From Castanea sativa (lineage: Eukaryota; Streptophyta; Magnoliopsida; Fagales; Fagaceae), in assembly GCF_040712315.1 (NCBI RefSeq), contig NC_134016.1, positions 50,736,986 to 50,800,985 on the forward strand: DNA of 64,000 nucleotides. Direction: 5' to 3'. Shown piece after piece: positions 23,034 to 34,830 of the stretch. The translations under genes and the position numbers were made by a program. Every line of letters starts with the position of its first letter. The stretch's first letter is position 1. Under the pieces are notes generated by a model that saw nothing but the letters and a program-made list of their open reading frames with translations, made no database searches and was not told where the DNA came from.

Positions 23034-26000
23034 CGTTGTACGGATTTGATTTTACTTCGTTTTTCGTTTCGAAAATGTTGAATTTTGATTTTGATTTTTT
23101 GTGTGCTTAGGGATACGCGCCGATCTGTTTGGGACTCGAAGATTTCTACACTCGTCGTCTCTATCTTCGTATTCAGGTTAGGCTTTCTTCAATAAAAATA
23201 TTGAATTGTTTCGTTTCATTTCAAGAACTTTGATTTTTTTGATATATATATATATTTTGGATTCTCAATGATTCGTTTAAATCGAGCTTCTTTACGTGTT
23301 TTTTTTTTTTTTTTTGTGCAATGTGAATTAAATCAGATTTATTTGGATGAAGCATAAGAAATTTTAAATTTTGAAACTGTTCAAATTTTTGTGCTATTAA
23401 AAACTGTTCATTTTTAAATGATTCGTGTAAATTTAGCTGCTTTACGTGCATGTTATGTACAATGAGAAGTAAATTAACCATAATTTAGCCTAGGCATAAA
23501 GAAATTTCGGATTCGGTTATTTGGGGATTGCATTTGTAGCTCTTGTTGGATAGCTGTAGTTCACAAGTTTGAATTTTTCTTAGATACAATTGGAAGACTT
23601 GGGTTATTAATAAATTTAGTAAAAGAGCCTTGTAGCTCAATTGGCATCTCTTGGTATTTTCAACGGAGACGTTTAGGATTCAAATCTCTTTCACCCCCAA
23701 CTATTGAATTATCAAAAAAAGTATTATTTTTGATACCGTTGTTCTGAACTACAACAAGATAGGGTCAATTGTGTGACTGTGGCCTTGATGTACTAGCTCC
23801 TCAAAAGAACTGTGGGTTTTTGTTACCTTGTTATAAAAGGTTTTCTCTGAGGAGATTAATATCAGATTTAATATTCCTTCTATTCTACAAATTGCAGGAC
23901 TGTTTTGGACGACCCATAGCAAGTGCACCTGATGCTTGGTTTGATGTGGTGGAGCGTTATTCCAATGACAACAATAAGACACTAAAGTGAGTCTTTTGTT
24001 GTGTTTGGAAAGCTTATACGTTTCTATTAGTTGTTAGCTTATGTGCATCTTATTGTATTTTACTACACACGTGTGTGTATTTGGTTTTTGTTTTTAAACC
24101 TTTTGCATCTAATACTTTTTGATATCTTACAATGAACACAGCTGTCAATAAATTTTTTGAGAACTATTTATTAAGATGATAGTTTCCCTCCCACTCCCAC
24201 TGGAATAATTTACTAACGACATCACATGCAGGCGAACCACAAAGAAAAGTAGGTGTCTCAATTTGGGATCGTACAATTATCTAGGTTTTGCTGCATCTGA
24301 TGAATATTGCACACCCCGTGCAATTGAGTCTTTAAAAAGGTTCTCCCCAAGTACTTGTAGTGCTCGTGTGGATGGAGGTATGCAAATGCCTTTGCAATGT
24401 GTACCTGGTTACGTATATCAGTAAGTACTAATGCATTTTCCCATCAGGAACTACAACATTGCATACTGAACTGGAGGAGTGCGTCGCAAGCTTTGTTCAA
24501 AAGCCAGCTGCCATAGTCTTTGGCATGGGTTATGTCACAAACTCTGCCATTCTTCCAGTCCTGGTGGGAAAGGTTTGCACTTAACCATTTAAGAGCACCC
24601 TGTGTATAAGGTTCAAATAGGAGCTGTATTTGTTAACTGCTTTCATCCAACAGGGAGGGTTGATAATTAGTGATTCGCTAAACCACAACTCAATTGTAAA
24701 TGGTGCTCGGGGCTCAGGAGCTACAATTCGAGTTTTCCAACATAATAGTAAGTTGCTTATGGTTCTGATTTTCCCATGAGCATATCCTTGGAAATGAATG
24801 TGTGAGTGTTTTCATCTTAACAATTCTCTTTGCTATCACTTTTTAGCACCATCGCACTTGGAGAAAGTTTTGAGAGAGCAAATTGCCGACGGACAACCCA
24901 GGACCCATAGACCTTGGAAGAAGATTATTGTCGTTGTGGAGGGAATATACAGTATGGAAGGGGAACTCTGCAAGCTTCCTGAGATTGTTGCAATATGCAA
25001 AAAGTATAAGGTGATATTTTTAGATGGTAACCTATATACACTGGAGCTTTAAACATCATATACTGATTAGTAATTCAAAGTTTTACATGTTTGAAGAGAA
25101 CTCAACTTTGATTTTTCCTCCTATCCTAACATAAATTTTTTTACTTAAACCTTTAAGTTGTAAGTGTTTACCTTCGACTTTTGTGATTTTTTTCTTTCTT
25201 GTTTGTGTGACAAGTGGGGGGGATGGGATTGACAAGCTAGGACATACTAGTTATAGCCTATACATAATTTTTCTCTTATTTTTATTCTCTATTCCTTTTT
25301 GGATTCTTTTTACAAACAATTGTTCTTGTCTTTTGTCAAGATCAACATTCTTATAATATAATTTGTGTTTGAATAAACTTCTCTTGTATTTCTTGTAGGC
25401 ATATGTCTACTTGGACGAGGCTCATAGCATTGGAGCAGTTGGAAAATCAGGAAGAGGTGTGTGTGAACTGTTGGGAGTGGACACTGCTGATGTAGATATC
25501 ATGATGGGAACATTTACAAAATCTTTTGGATCATGTGGTGGTTATATTGCTGGATCCAAGGTTTTTTACTCACATTTTTCTTTGTTTTTTTTTTTTTCCA
25601 ATGTGGGGGTTGGAGAAAATATAATTGACAAGTCAATAAACCAGAGTTTTTTTGTTGGGTCATTTGCAGGAGCTTATACAATATCTTAAGTACACTTGTC
25701 CTGCTCATCTGTATGCAACATCGATATCTCCTCCAGCTGCACAACAGATCATATCTTCCATAAAAGTTATACTTGGAGAGGATGGTACTAGTAGAGGTAT
25801 AAAAGGGCTCTTATCCCTTATCTGCATATGATTTTTTGGTCTGCTAATTGCAGGACTTCAGTTTTAATCTTCACATTCAATTACTCTGATTGATCTGTTT
25901 TTTCTGTAATGAAGGCGCTCAGAAACTTGCACGAATACGTGAAAACAGCAATTTTTTCAGATCAGAGCTGCAGAAGATGGGTTTTGAGGTTCTTGGAGAC

Positions 26001-26960
26001 AATGATTCTCCTGTAATGCCTATAATGCTTTACAATCCAGCAAAAATCCCTGCCTTTTCCCGGGAATGTCTCAAGCAGAATGTGAGTTTTTCACCAAGAT
26101 CTGCATTTCTGCCTGCCATTTTCAAACTTTTTCATAAATAAATTCCATGAGACGGGATTTTCTAAATTGTGATTTTTTTTTTCCTTGGTACTTTCTCTGT
26201 TTATATTCAGTTTTTTTAAATTTAAGACTGAGTATCAATATGAAATTATGCATCACAGGTGGCTGTTGTGACAGTTGCTTTTCCAGCTACCCCATTACTG
26301 TTGGCCAGGGCACGAATTTGCATATCGGCCTCTCATACCAAGGAAGATCTTGTGAAGGCCTTGGAGGTAATCTTTCAGTATGGAGTTCATTTCCTATTTA
26401 TATCCATTTTCAACCATGTTCCTAGCAGTCTTCTCCCCCAATACCTAATAAGCTTATCTCAAGTGCACTACATCTACCAAAGCAAGTTGTGTTCGAATTA
26501 GAGGCAATTGCTTATCATTTTTGTTAACTTCTTTTTTTGTTTATTTTTGGGCATGCAAAAAATTTTGCTTTTGTTTTTTATTAAACAAAAAGTTCATGTA
26601 GGTGAACAGTCCTGAACCATGAATCATTAATATTAGTGTTAGAAGTTTGGACCGTCCCAGGAATAGAATCTGATTAGTTGGTATCAGGGTGCAAAGCCAA
26701 TGCCATTAGATTAATTGCAAGCTCACATGCAATTTGAAGAACTCTTTGCTCAAGTCTGGTCACTGTATGGATTCCACTTATGAAAACTGATGAAAACTGT
26801 CAAGGACTAATCTTTTCTGGTGTCTTGAGACTTAACATTAATGGCACTCTCTTTCTGGCTGCAGGTTATCGGCCGAGTTGGTGACTTAGTGGGTATTAAA
26901 TATTTCCCTGCTGAGCCCAATAAGCAGCAGCAAGAGAAGGGCATGATCAAGATGGATTGA
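22876..26960 (+). CDS. LCB2: Serine palmitoyltransferase subunit LCB2, 489 aa, 12 exons
   Basis: This is the PLP-dependent catalytic subunit that joins serine and palmitoyl-CoA to 3-ketosphinganine, the first step of sphingolipid synthesis, as a dimer with LCB1 in the ER membrane. Coding exons: 22876-23001, 23111-23176, 23898-23986, 24232-24377, 24448-24572, 24654-24747, 24847-25010, 25399-25560, 25670-25796, 25915-26081, 26259-26366, 26865-26960; all GT/AG and in frame. The 489-aa product equals the Arabidopsis LCB2 length as I recall it. A membrane helix lies at about residues 5-24. DEAH (276-279) and [12 protein letters not shown], with the PLP lysine at 311, are intact. The lysine and His279 separate it from LCB1, which lacks the PLP lysine. 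The conserved start [20 protein letters not shown] fixes the ATG. Intron 2 holds a SINE-like unit. Exon 12 is followed by a 3' UTR of probably a few hundred bases. Confidence 0.97.
23625..23721 (+). mobile_element. SINE-like unit in LCB2 intron 2
   Basis: TAGCTCAATTGGCA (23633-23646) is a near-perfect Pol III A box and GGATTCAAATC (23677-23687) a B box. It ends CCCAACTATTGAATTATC plus a short A tract. It lies in the sense orientation inside intron 2 (23177-23897), away from the splice sites. It is related to the unit at 20807-20893. Confidence 0.7.
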
Positions 26961-29900
26961 ATAATTTGAAGTTTAGGTAGAGTTCGTCAGGAGTCTTATG
27001 GAGCTTTAGATCTGATCAAACCGATGGTAAAGTATATTCTTTGTGATGGGATTGTTGTATTCAATCCAAAGAAAAAGTTTGTAGCTGTCCAGTCATCTGG
27101 ATAATTCCTCTTTTGTATTTATTCTCTTCAATGGGGTCTTCTCAAAGTCTTCCTTATGTGTGTTCTTAATGAGATTTTGGTTATTTAATGTACAGGCAAA
27201 GCTGTAATCCTTTACATTTTTTTTTTTTTTTGGGTGGTGAAGGTGTAATCCTTTTCATTGATTCATATTCGATGTTCTTGTAAAATTTCGAGGGTGCTTT
27301 GCTTCCTTGAGGTGTAATTATCTGGCTTAGAAGCCCAAATTATTAGGTTCAGAGCATTTATAAAGGTTTGAACTTGAACTAGGAACTTCTTCGGATGGGC
27401 CATTGATGGCTCAATCCCACCATCTTGTGAAATGGTCAAGACAGATTTTAGTGTCTGTTTAGATACTGTTTATTTTGCTAAAAACTGAAAACAATAAAAA
27501 TAATAAATTACTGTTTATTTTTTACTGTTCATATGCCTTGGTGTACTGTTTATGTTCCTGTTTATGTTCCAGTGCTTCAGGCACTACTTAAAAAAAAAAA
27601 AAAAAAAAAAGGTGGACGTGGGAAGCGCAAATTGGATTCGAATTGGCCAAGATTGACCTCCATCGAAAAGATATTTCTGTAATAATTTAAGTCACAAATG
27701 TAAGAGATAAAATTTTGATAAGTGGTTGGCATTTGTAAGCGCTTAAATGTAATGGTAGACGCACAAATCTCGTCTTCAAGATCATTGTGAATGGTCTTTC
27801 ATTAATGAATTAGGTACATTGGTGATAATTTTTATTGAATGCCTATTTTCCCACCTAAACCATTGGTGATAATAGTAACTTGCTGGGCCTAAATATCTTT
27901 CGTGGAATGAAATTTTCATTCAAAACGATTATTTATAGTCATCTTCCTAATCGCATCTGTTCACCATGACCACCACCATTGTAGCCAATGAACAACAATT
28001 ATTGCTTTCACACAGCAACAGCACTACCACCTTTGTGAAAAACATAGGGCAAACACCATTTTACACAAAACCATAATCCACACATAAACCATTGTACCCT
28101 GTCATAATTATCATTCAATCATATAAAAGATTTGCTGTTGATTGAGTGGGTTTGGGGACGTCTTAGTTCCAAAGCTGTGACTCGACACTGCAACTTCACT
28201 TCACTTCACATCCTCTACATGGTAAGCCAAGGGCTTTTCAGTGTTAATTTTTTTCTTCCTTGGATGAAATTAAATTAAGAAAAGCTTAAAGACGCAAACT
28301 TGGTACCACCAGCAGCAACCATGACAAGTCAGATATGAAAGAAAAAATAATAAATGCTCATGCATCTCACATATACATCATCTCCAATAATTTTCTCATG
28401 CATTCATATGAGAGGCTTGGGTCCAGTGTGTCCTGTGCATTGGACCCAATAGGATGCTCCCAAGTGGCAATTCCTAAACAGATGGTAGCATCCCATCAGG
28501 TCCAGTGCTCAGGACACTAGACCCAAGCCGGACCACACCTAGATAAATGCAACATCCCTCTCACAGTGTGTATTCCACAACCATGGAATCCACACACTAA
28601 GAGAGGATGCATATACCCAACCCATGATATACCTTTATCCTATCATAGTATCTGAGCTGCATTGGGTGAGATCCACATGATATAAGAGAGAAAATACATA
28701 TATTAGATACATAAAAATACCTTCTCATTCAATTAGAGAGGGTGTCATTTCTTCATTTTGATGTCAGATATCTGAATTGTTATGCAACTCTTGCATCACA
28801 GAACTCTACATCACATCAACAATTTTATGAATTATTCAACTTAGGAACACGCCTGGCTACTTGATTTGACAAAGAGGATATATTCTCATCTTGTATACGT
28901 ATTAATCTCTGAATGATTAACCTTGGTAAAAAGAAAAAAATGTCCCTCTAGAAAAATTGAATATATCTCCCAAGTCATTAAATTCCTTAAATCTCCCTGG
29001 ATGAAAACTACAATTGCAATCATTTAAAGCAGTCCGCTCCACAGCTTAAGCAGGTTGTGAACTAGAATCCTAGATTTAGTAGTAAATGACACTGACCCAA
29101 CCCACCACAACCATCTTTCATTTGCCAACTTTTATCTGTAACCTAAACATATCTTCAAAGCATTTAAACACATGCCAATACTCCACAAGCTTCTGTAGCA
29201 AACATAGCAGCATTAACAAATAAGGTACAAGTTGAGATATAAACCTACACCTAATGCATAACTTCCAACTTCTGCCAACAAAAATTGACCGATATCTGCC
29301 ATTTCTAGAAGTCCGCAAAATGCCTCCATCACAATAAAAGATGGTAATTAAAGGATGTCTACACAATACACCTTGTGCCTCCATCTAAAACGCTTAGCTC
29401 ATGCCAAGACCAGTTCTATAGATGATTCTGACAAATAAATTCTAATCAATAAAAACTTATCGACTAGACCAAGATAAAACCTCTGTTTCATGAGAATCAT
29501 CATTAAACCGTGATATTCTGCCCAGAGGTCAAAATAGTAGCTGCAGATAATTGATTTCATGTATGGTATTAAAACATCAAGATACCAGGGGCAGACCTTC
29601 TGAAGAAAGATAAGGAAAACAGAGGAACAGATATCTGAGGAACTTGGACAGCATAGAATTGACGACTATACTTAAAGCAATACAAAGTAAATATCTTCTC
29701 CTGTTTAACAACTGACAACAAGTATTCGAGTTCAAAATCATCAACATCAGAAAACCAAAAGAGCTATTAAATGATAGACTTCCAGATTAACATTAAGGAC
29801 TATCATCCTAGAGAGAAGCAGATTACAATCACTAGATGACATGTCCATGCAAGGGAAATCATTCTATATACCTCATCATCAGCTTCATAAATTTCATTCT

Positions 29901-30290
29901 CTGAGAGAACAAGGAATGAGTGAAGAAAGAGAAAAAAAAAAAAAAAAACTTCGAACTAGCTTAATCATTTAGCAATTTTCTTGCTTTGGCACTGGACATT
30001 TCCACATGCTGTCTCACACTTATTAAAAATAACCAGAACTACTATAACAAAATCAACAGGGCAATATATACCAGAAATTGCACTTGATTAAAAAAGGCAT
30101 AGAGTGCAACAAGAAAAACACTAACAAAATAACCTAATCATACTACCCCAAGAGTCAAAGAGCAAATACACTAAAGGCTCAGAATGGTTTAGATTGCATC
30201 TTACATTGCCATGGTTGTGAAATTTTCCCTACATTCTCCAACACACACTCACGCACACAAACACAAGCAAAAAGCTCCATTTTAAAAAGC
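26961..30290. other. LCB2 3' UTR and spacer between convergent genes
   Basis: The first few hundred bases are the likely LCB2 3' UTR. The rest is AT-rich and contains a poly-A run near 27590-27610, the palindrome at 28414-28529 and, close to 30290, the likely 3' UTR of the SAM-domain gene, which points towards LCB2. No other gene is supported. Confidence 0.5.
28414..28529. repeat. 116-bp palindromic element, MITE-like
   Basis: GGCTTGGGTCCAGTGTGTCC on the left matches, on the minus strand, GGCTTGGGTCTAGTGTCCTG from the right end. The match goes on through GCATTGGACCC / GCACTGGACC and on to GGATGCTCCC / GGATGCTACC. Nearly the whole element folds on itself. Not a terminator: the stem is too long and there is no gene end beside it. 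Confidence 0.75.
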
Positions 30291-31427
30291 TCATGAAAAC
30301 CCCTTCCCAAGCTTCTGAATTGCGCAATACATCTTCCTTCTTGACCCGACCGCATTTATCCCCATATCCTTGAGATCCTCTAGTGTCAACATTGGCAAAA
30401 CCTCATCATCCACCTCATGAATTTCGAACACCGGCGCATACCTACTTAAGCCTAACCCATTAAGCCAAATCCTCACACCATCTTCTCCACACTTCCCTCT
30501 TCTCCCACCTCCACCATTCTCATTCCTATCACCACTATCCGACGGCCCGGACAACTCCACCCCATCAATGTTCTCCCTAACCCCTCCTCCTCCTCTAAAG
30601 GGTCTCCTATAAACCAATTCCCTCTCATTCCCATCCACCCCCAAATTCTCAAGAGAATGAATTGGGCTTTGCTCTTTCAATGGACTTTCCGAGTTTTCCA
30701 CATCGAATTCTCGATACCCATCATCAATATCTTCACCCCCACTGTATTTCTCATCACCTTCAACACCAGCTCCACCATTACCATTACCACCACTACCACT
30801 ACCACCACCAACACCCCCACCAACCCCACCACCACCAATACCAACAATACCACATTCATCAGCCCTGGAAACCCAATTGGATCGAACCCTTTTCGCAGAA
30901 AGACCTCGCCTTTTCGAATCTTTAACCTTCCAGCTCCCAATCGCAACAGAATCCAAGTTCCCCTCACGCTCATCCACATCTAAATTATCATGAAATTCAC
31001 CACCACCGCCACTAGAAGAGCTTAAATGCAATAAAGTTCGAGTCTTTGAAGCTTTACCTGAGATGGGGTTGTTGGAATTAGAGTTAGAATTCGAGTTCGA
31101 GTTCGTGGGGTCCTTCATAGTGAGCTTCCAGTGCTTGCTGTTGCTGTTGCTGATGTTGTTGTTGTTGTTGTTGTTGTTGCTGCTGCTGATGATGTTGCTG
31201 TTGTTGTTGTGGGTGTGATTGTGTGCGGTGCGGCGCACGTGGGAATCGTAGGGTTGGTCTCCACCGATGTCGCCTAATCGGACGCTGGGTCTGCGCTGGC
31301 GCTTGGATCCGACGGTGGTGGTGGTGGTGGTGGTGGTTGTATCGGAGGAAGCGAGGACCAAAGGGGTGTTGGGTCCTCCGACGACGACGCCGTTTAGCTG
31401 GTTCTCTGGTGGGTGTGTTTCGGGCAT
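30291..31427 (-). CDS. SAM-domain protein, 378 aa, intronless
   Basis: ATG at 31427-31425 and TGA at 30293-30291. The N terminus has a conserved basic patch, KRQRRPSVRLGDIGGDQPYD, then long low-complexity Thr, Asn, Ser/Asn and Gly runs, and a conserved RRGLSAKRVRSNWVSR patch. The C terminus (about 318-374) is a SAM domain: IWLNGLGLSRYAPVFEIHEV, then LPMLTLEDLKDMGINAVGSR and MYCAIQKL. SAM domains mediate oligomerisation or RNA/protein binding; the exact role of this plant group is not known to me. From memory the nearest Arabidopsis genes are At3g48800 and At5g23680, each next to an LCB2 gene as here. The poly-Asn run is encoded by a GTT/CAA-type microsatellite and may vary in length. The gene is transcribed towards LCB2. 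Confidence 0.92.
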   Translation of the reverse strand: MPETHPPENQLNGVVVGGPNTPLVLASSDTTTTTTTTTVGSKRQRRPSVRLGDIGGDQPYDSHVRRTAHNHTHNNNSNIISSSNNNNNNNNISNSNSKHWKLTMKDPTNSNSNSNSNSNNPISGKASKTRTLLHLSSSSGGGGEFHDNLDVDEREGNLDSVAIGSWKVKDSKRRGLSAKRVRSNWVSRADECGIVGIGGGGVGGGVGGGSGSGGNGNGGAGVEGDEKYSGGEDIDDGYREFDVENSESPLKEQSPIHSLENLGVDGNERELVYRRPFRGGGGVRENIDGVELSGPSDSGDRNENGGGGRRGKCGEDGVRIWLNGLGLSRYAPVFEIHEVDDEVLPMLTLEDLKDMGINAVGSRRKMYCAIQKLGKGFS

Positions 31428-31614
31428 TTGTATAGAGATAAAAACTTTATCTTTAATTTGAAGAAAGAGAGAGAAAGAGAGAGAAAGAGATATCTGATTT
31501 TGATCCCCACCACCACTCTCTCAAACAAGTTTCTCTCTTTCTTTCTCTAGGGTTTGTGCGTGTTTATGTGTGTGTGTGTTTTTGCTATGTAGTTGTATTA
31601 TTTTATAGTACTAA

Positions 31615-31626
31615 TTTTATATAAAA
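31615..31626 (-). promoter_or_regulatory. Candidate TATA box of the SAM-domain gene
   Basis: The palindrome TTTTATATAAAA reads TATATAAAA on the minus strand about 190 bp upstream of the SAM-protein ATG. GA/CT tracts (31465-31490) lie between, as in many plant 5' UTRs. Inferred from sequence and position. Confidence 0.45.
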
Positions 31627-31627
31627 T

Positions 31628-32330
31628 GTGTTTGTTTGTGCTTTGTGTATATGCAGAGAGAGAGAGAGAGAAAAAGGGCTTCTTGGGTCGTGTTTCTTCC
31701 AGAGAGAGAGAGAGTGATTGAGAGAAAGTATTATAAATGAAAGGTTTAGGAAGCACTGAATAGGTGGACAGAGAGAGAGAGTACTATTATGAGTGAAACA
31801 CTTTTGAGTTTTGAGTACTATTACTGTTTCAATTGGGACTTGGGACTCCCATCTCTTTCGTTCTATTTTTTTTTTTTTTTTTTTTTTTTAAAGAAACAGG
31901 ATCTAATAACCTTCGGATCCTTCGAACTAATGTCTCACTTTGCTTCCACTTTGAACATGTGTGTGTGTACTTGCACTGGTTAAGCTTTGAGTTGAGTCTT
32001 TTTTCATTGCAGGAGACTCGAGTTTTACTAGTTTTTAACATTTTTCAATGCCGTGAAGTCCATTAAATTCCTAACGGGTACACTTTAATATAACAAAAAT
32101 CTTAAAAGAACTTTAAAAAGTCAGTGTTCTTGTGTTAGTTTTTCTTGATTTGATGTGATTTTTTAGATGCATGTGTGGGGTTGGATTAGGTCCAGAGTTG
32201 ACAAACAAGTTTAATTTGAGTATCACAATTAAATACCTATCAACAATAATTTGAAAATTTATTTATTTTAAATTTATTAATTTAATTTATTTCAAATTTT
32301 AAACAAAATTATTTAATACTAACTTTCTAC
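31628..32330. other. Upstream region of the SAM gene, simple sequence
   Basis: GA tracts (31657-31673, 31702-31714, 31771-31781), a 23-nt poly-T run (31867-31889) and AT-rich DNA. No gene seen. Confidence 0.5.
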
Positions 32331-34830
32331 TATGAAACTCTCTTATAACTTCTACTATATATAAAATTATCATGCCATTGTGTTAAGGAAAATATATCTT
32401 ATTCAACTCAAAAGATTATCATGTCATTGTGTCAAAGAATAAATACTTTCTCCAATATAAAAGAAGCAAGTCGATAAGGCATTTATACTTACTTGCCAAT
32501 TTAGATTTAAAAACTTTATAATAACATTTCCTATTTCTTTGCATAGAATCTACTTGATCATGATTGCACAAGAAATGGAAGGTTTCATATTGAAGTTCAG
32601 GTTTCGCTTTACAAAAAAAAAAAAAGAGTTGATATAAGTAAAGAGTACACACTACCCTTAAACAAACTCTCCAGCTGAAAGTCAATCCACGCAGGGAAGC
32701 GTAGTTCAAATCCAAGTTTAAATTGGTTAGATCGGGCTTGGAAATTTCCATTCCAAGTAGGTCGAATCAGGATAAAAAAGTCGTACAAACCCACCTTGAT
32801 CCATGTACACCATTACATAAGAAATAGAGGAACAAGTTCACACATGGGAACTCTCTTTAGCCCTGATTATAGTAGTCTATATAAACTAACCCATTTATAT
32901 ACCTCACAAATATAGTGTCAAGTGCAATAAAATCTTAAGACATTTAATATCTATAAGACAAATATTAAGAAAGCAAAGTAACCTATGGTTTATGAATACC
33001 AATAGAGAAACACATACATATAACAATTTTACAAAAGCAACCATTAATATTTATAGTAAGAATAATTCAATTTTGGCTTCAAAACACACTTATGAGAGTT
33101 TCCAAGTTATCCCTAGTTTCAATTTTGTTAACGATAAGATCATATGAAACTCCTTTATAACTTCTACTATATATAGGATTATCATGTCATTGTACCAAAG
33201 AAGATATACCTTATCCAACTCAAAAGATTATCATGTCATTGTGTCAAAAAATAAATACTTTCTCCAATACAAAAGAAGCAAGTCGGCAAAGGCATTTATG
33301 CTTACTTGCCAACTTAGACTTAAAAACTTTATGTGCCAAAAAGATATACCTTGTCCAATTCAAAAGATTTTCATGTCATTATGTTAAAGAATAAATACTT
33401 TCTCCAACACAAAAGAAGCAAGTTGGCATGACATTTATACTTGCTTGCCAACTTAGATTTAAAAACTCTATGGTAACATTTTCTATTTCCTTGCATAGAA
33501 TCTACTTGATCATGATTACAAGCAGAACAAGAAATTGAGGTTTCATATTGAAGTTCAAGTTTTTACACGTAAATAACTAGTTGATATAAGTAAGGAGTAC
33601 ACACTACCCTTTAACAAACTCTCCAGGTGAAAGACAATCCAGGCAGCGAGCGTAGGTTAAATCCAAGTTTAAATTGGTTAGATTGGGGCTGGAAATTTCC
33701 ATTCCAAGTAGGTCGAATCAGGATAAAAAGTCATACAAACCCACCTTGATCCATGTACACCATTACATAAGAAATTGAGGAAGAAGTTCACTCATGGGAA
33801 CTCTCTTTAGCCCTGATTATAGTAAAGTCTATATAAACTAACCCATTTATATCCCTCACAAATATATAGTGTCAAGTGCAATAAAATCTTAGTACATTTA
33901 ACATCTATAAGACAAATATTAAGAAAGCAAAGTAACCTATGGATTATGAATACCAATAGAAAAATTCATCCAAAAAAAAAAAAAGAATACCAATAGAAAA
34001 ACATTAATATGAACAATTTTACAAAAGCAACCATTAATACTTACAGCAAGAATAATTCAATTTTGGCTTCAAAACACACTTATGGAAGTTTCCAAGTTAT
34101 CCTCAATTTCAATTTTGTTAACAATAAGGTCATATGAAACTCCTCTATAACTTCTACTATATATAGGATTATTATGTCATTGTGTCAAAGAAGATATACC
34201 TTATCTAACTCAAAAGATTATCATGTCATTGTGTTCAAGAATAAAACTTTCTCCAACACAAAAGAAGCAAGTCGGCAAGACATTTATGCTTACTTGCCAA
34301 CTTAGACTTAAAAACTTTAAGTGCCAAAAAGATATACCTTGTCCAACTCAAAAGATTACCATCCCATTGTGTCAAAGAATAAATACTTTTTCCAACACAA
34401 AAGAAACAAGTTGGCATGACATTTATGCTTGCTTGCCAACTTACATTTAAAAACTTTATGGTAACATCTCCTATTTCTTTGCATAGAATCTACTTGATCA
34501 TGATTACAAGCAGAACAAGAAATTGAGGTTTCATATAATCATATTGAAGTTCAAGTTTCGTTTCACATAAAAAACAAGTTGATATAAGTAGAGTACACAC
34601 TACCCTTTAACAAACTCTCCAGCTGAAAGACAATCCAGGCAGCGAAGCGTAGGTTAAATCCAAGTTTAAATAGGTTAGATTGGGGCTGGAAATTTCCATT
34701 CCAAGTAGGTCGAATCAGGATAAAAAGTCATACAAACCCACCTTGATCCATGTACACCATTACATAAGAAATTGAGGAAGAACGTCACTCATGGAACTCT
34801 CTTTAGCCCAGATTATAGTAGTCTCTATAA
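32331..34830. repeat. Three-copy tandem array, units of about 0.8-1.0 kb
   Basis: Copies begin at TATGAAACTC in 32331, 33143 and 34133. Each runs through AACTTCTACTATATATA, AAAGAAGCAAGT, TTGCATAGAATCTACTTGAT, AACAAACTCTCCAG, TTTCCATTCCAAGTAGGTCG and TCCATGTACACCATTACATA. The third stops near 34830. Copies 2 and 3 have an extra internal duplication of about 140 bp (AATAAATACTTTCTCCAA to AACTTAGA), which copy 1 lacks, so copies 2 and 3 are closer relatives. No coding capacity is evident; the short open frames come from the repeat itself. Confidence 0.9.

Noticed and set aside
22876..26960. LCB1 (the other SPT subunit) as identity
   Set aside because: The PLP lysine in [12 protein letters not shown] and the LCB2-specific start are present; LCB1 lacks the lysine.
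30657..30983. Plus-strand frames across the SAM gene
   Set aside because: They arise from the GTT/GGT-type repeats of the minus-strand coding sequence.
32331..34830. CRISPR-like array
   Set aside because: Units are 0.8-1.0 kb with diverged bodies in a plant nuclear context; this is an ordinary tandem duplication.
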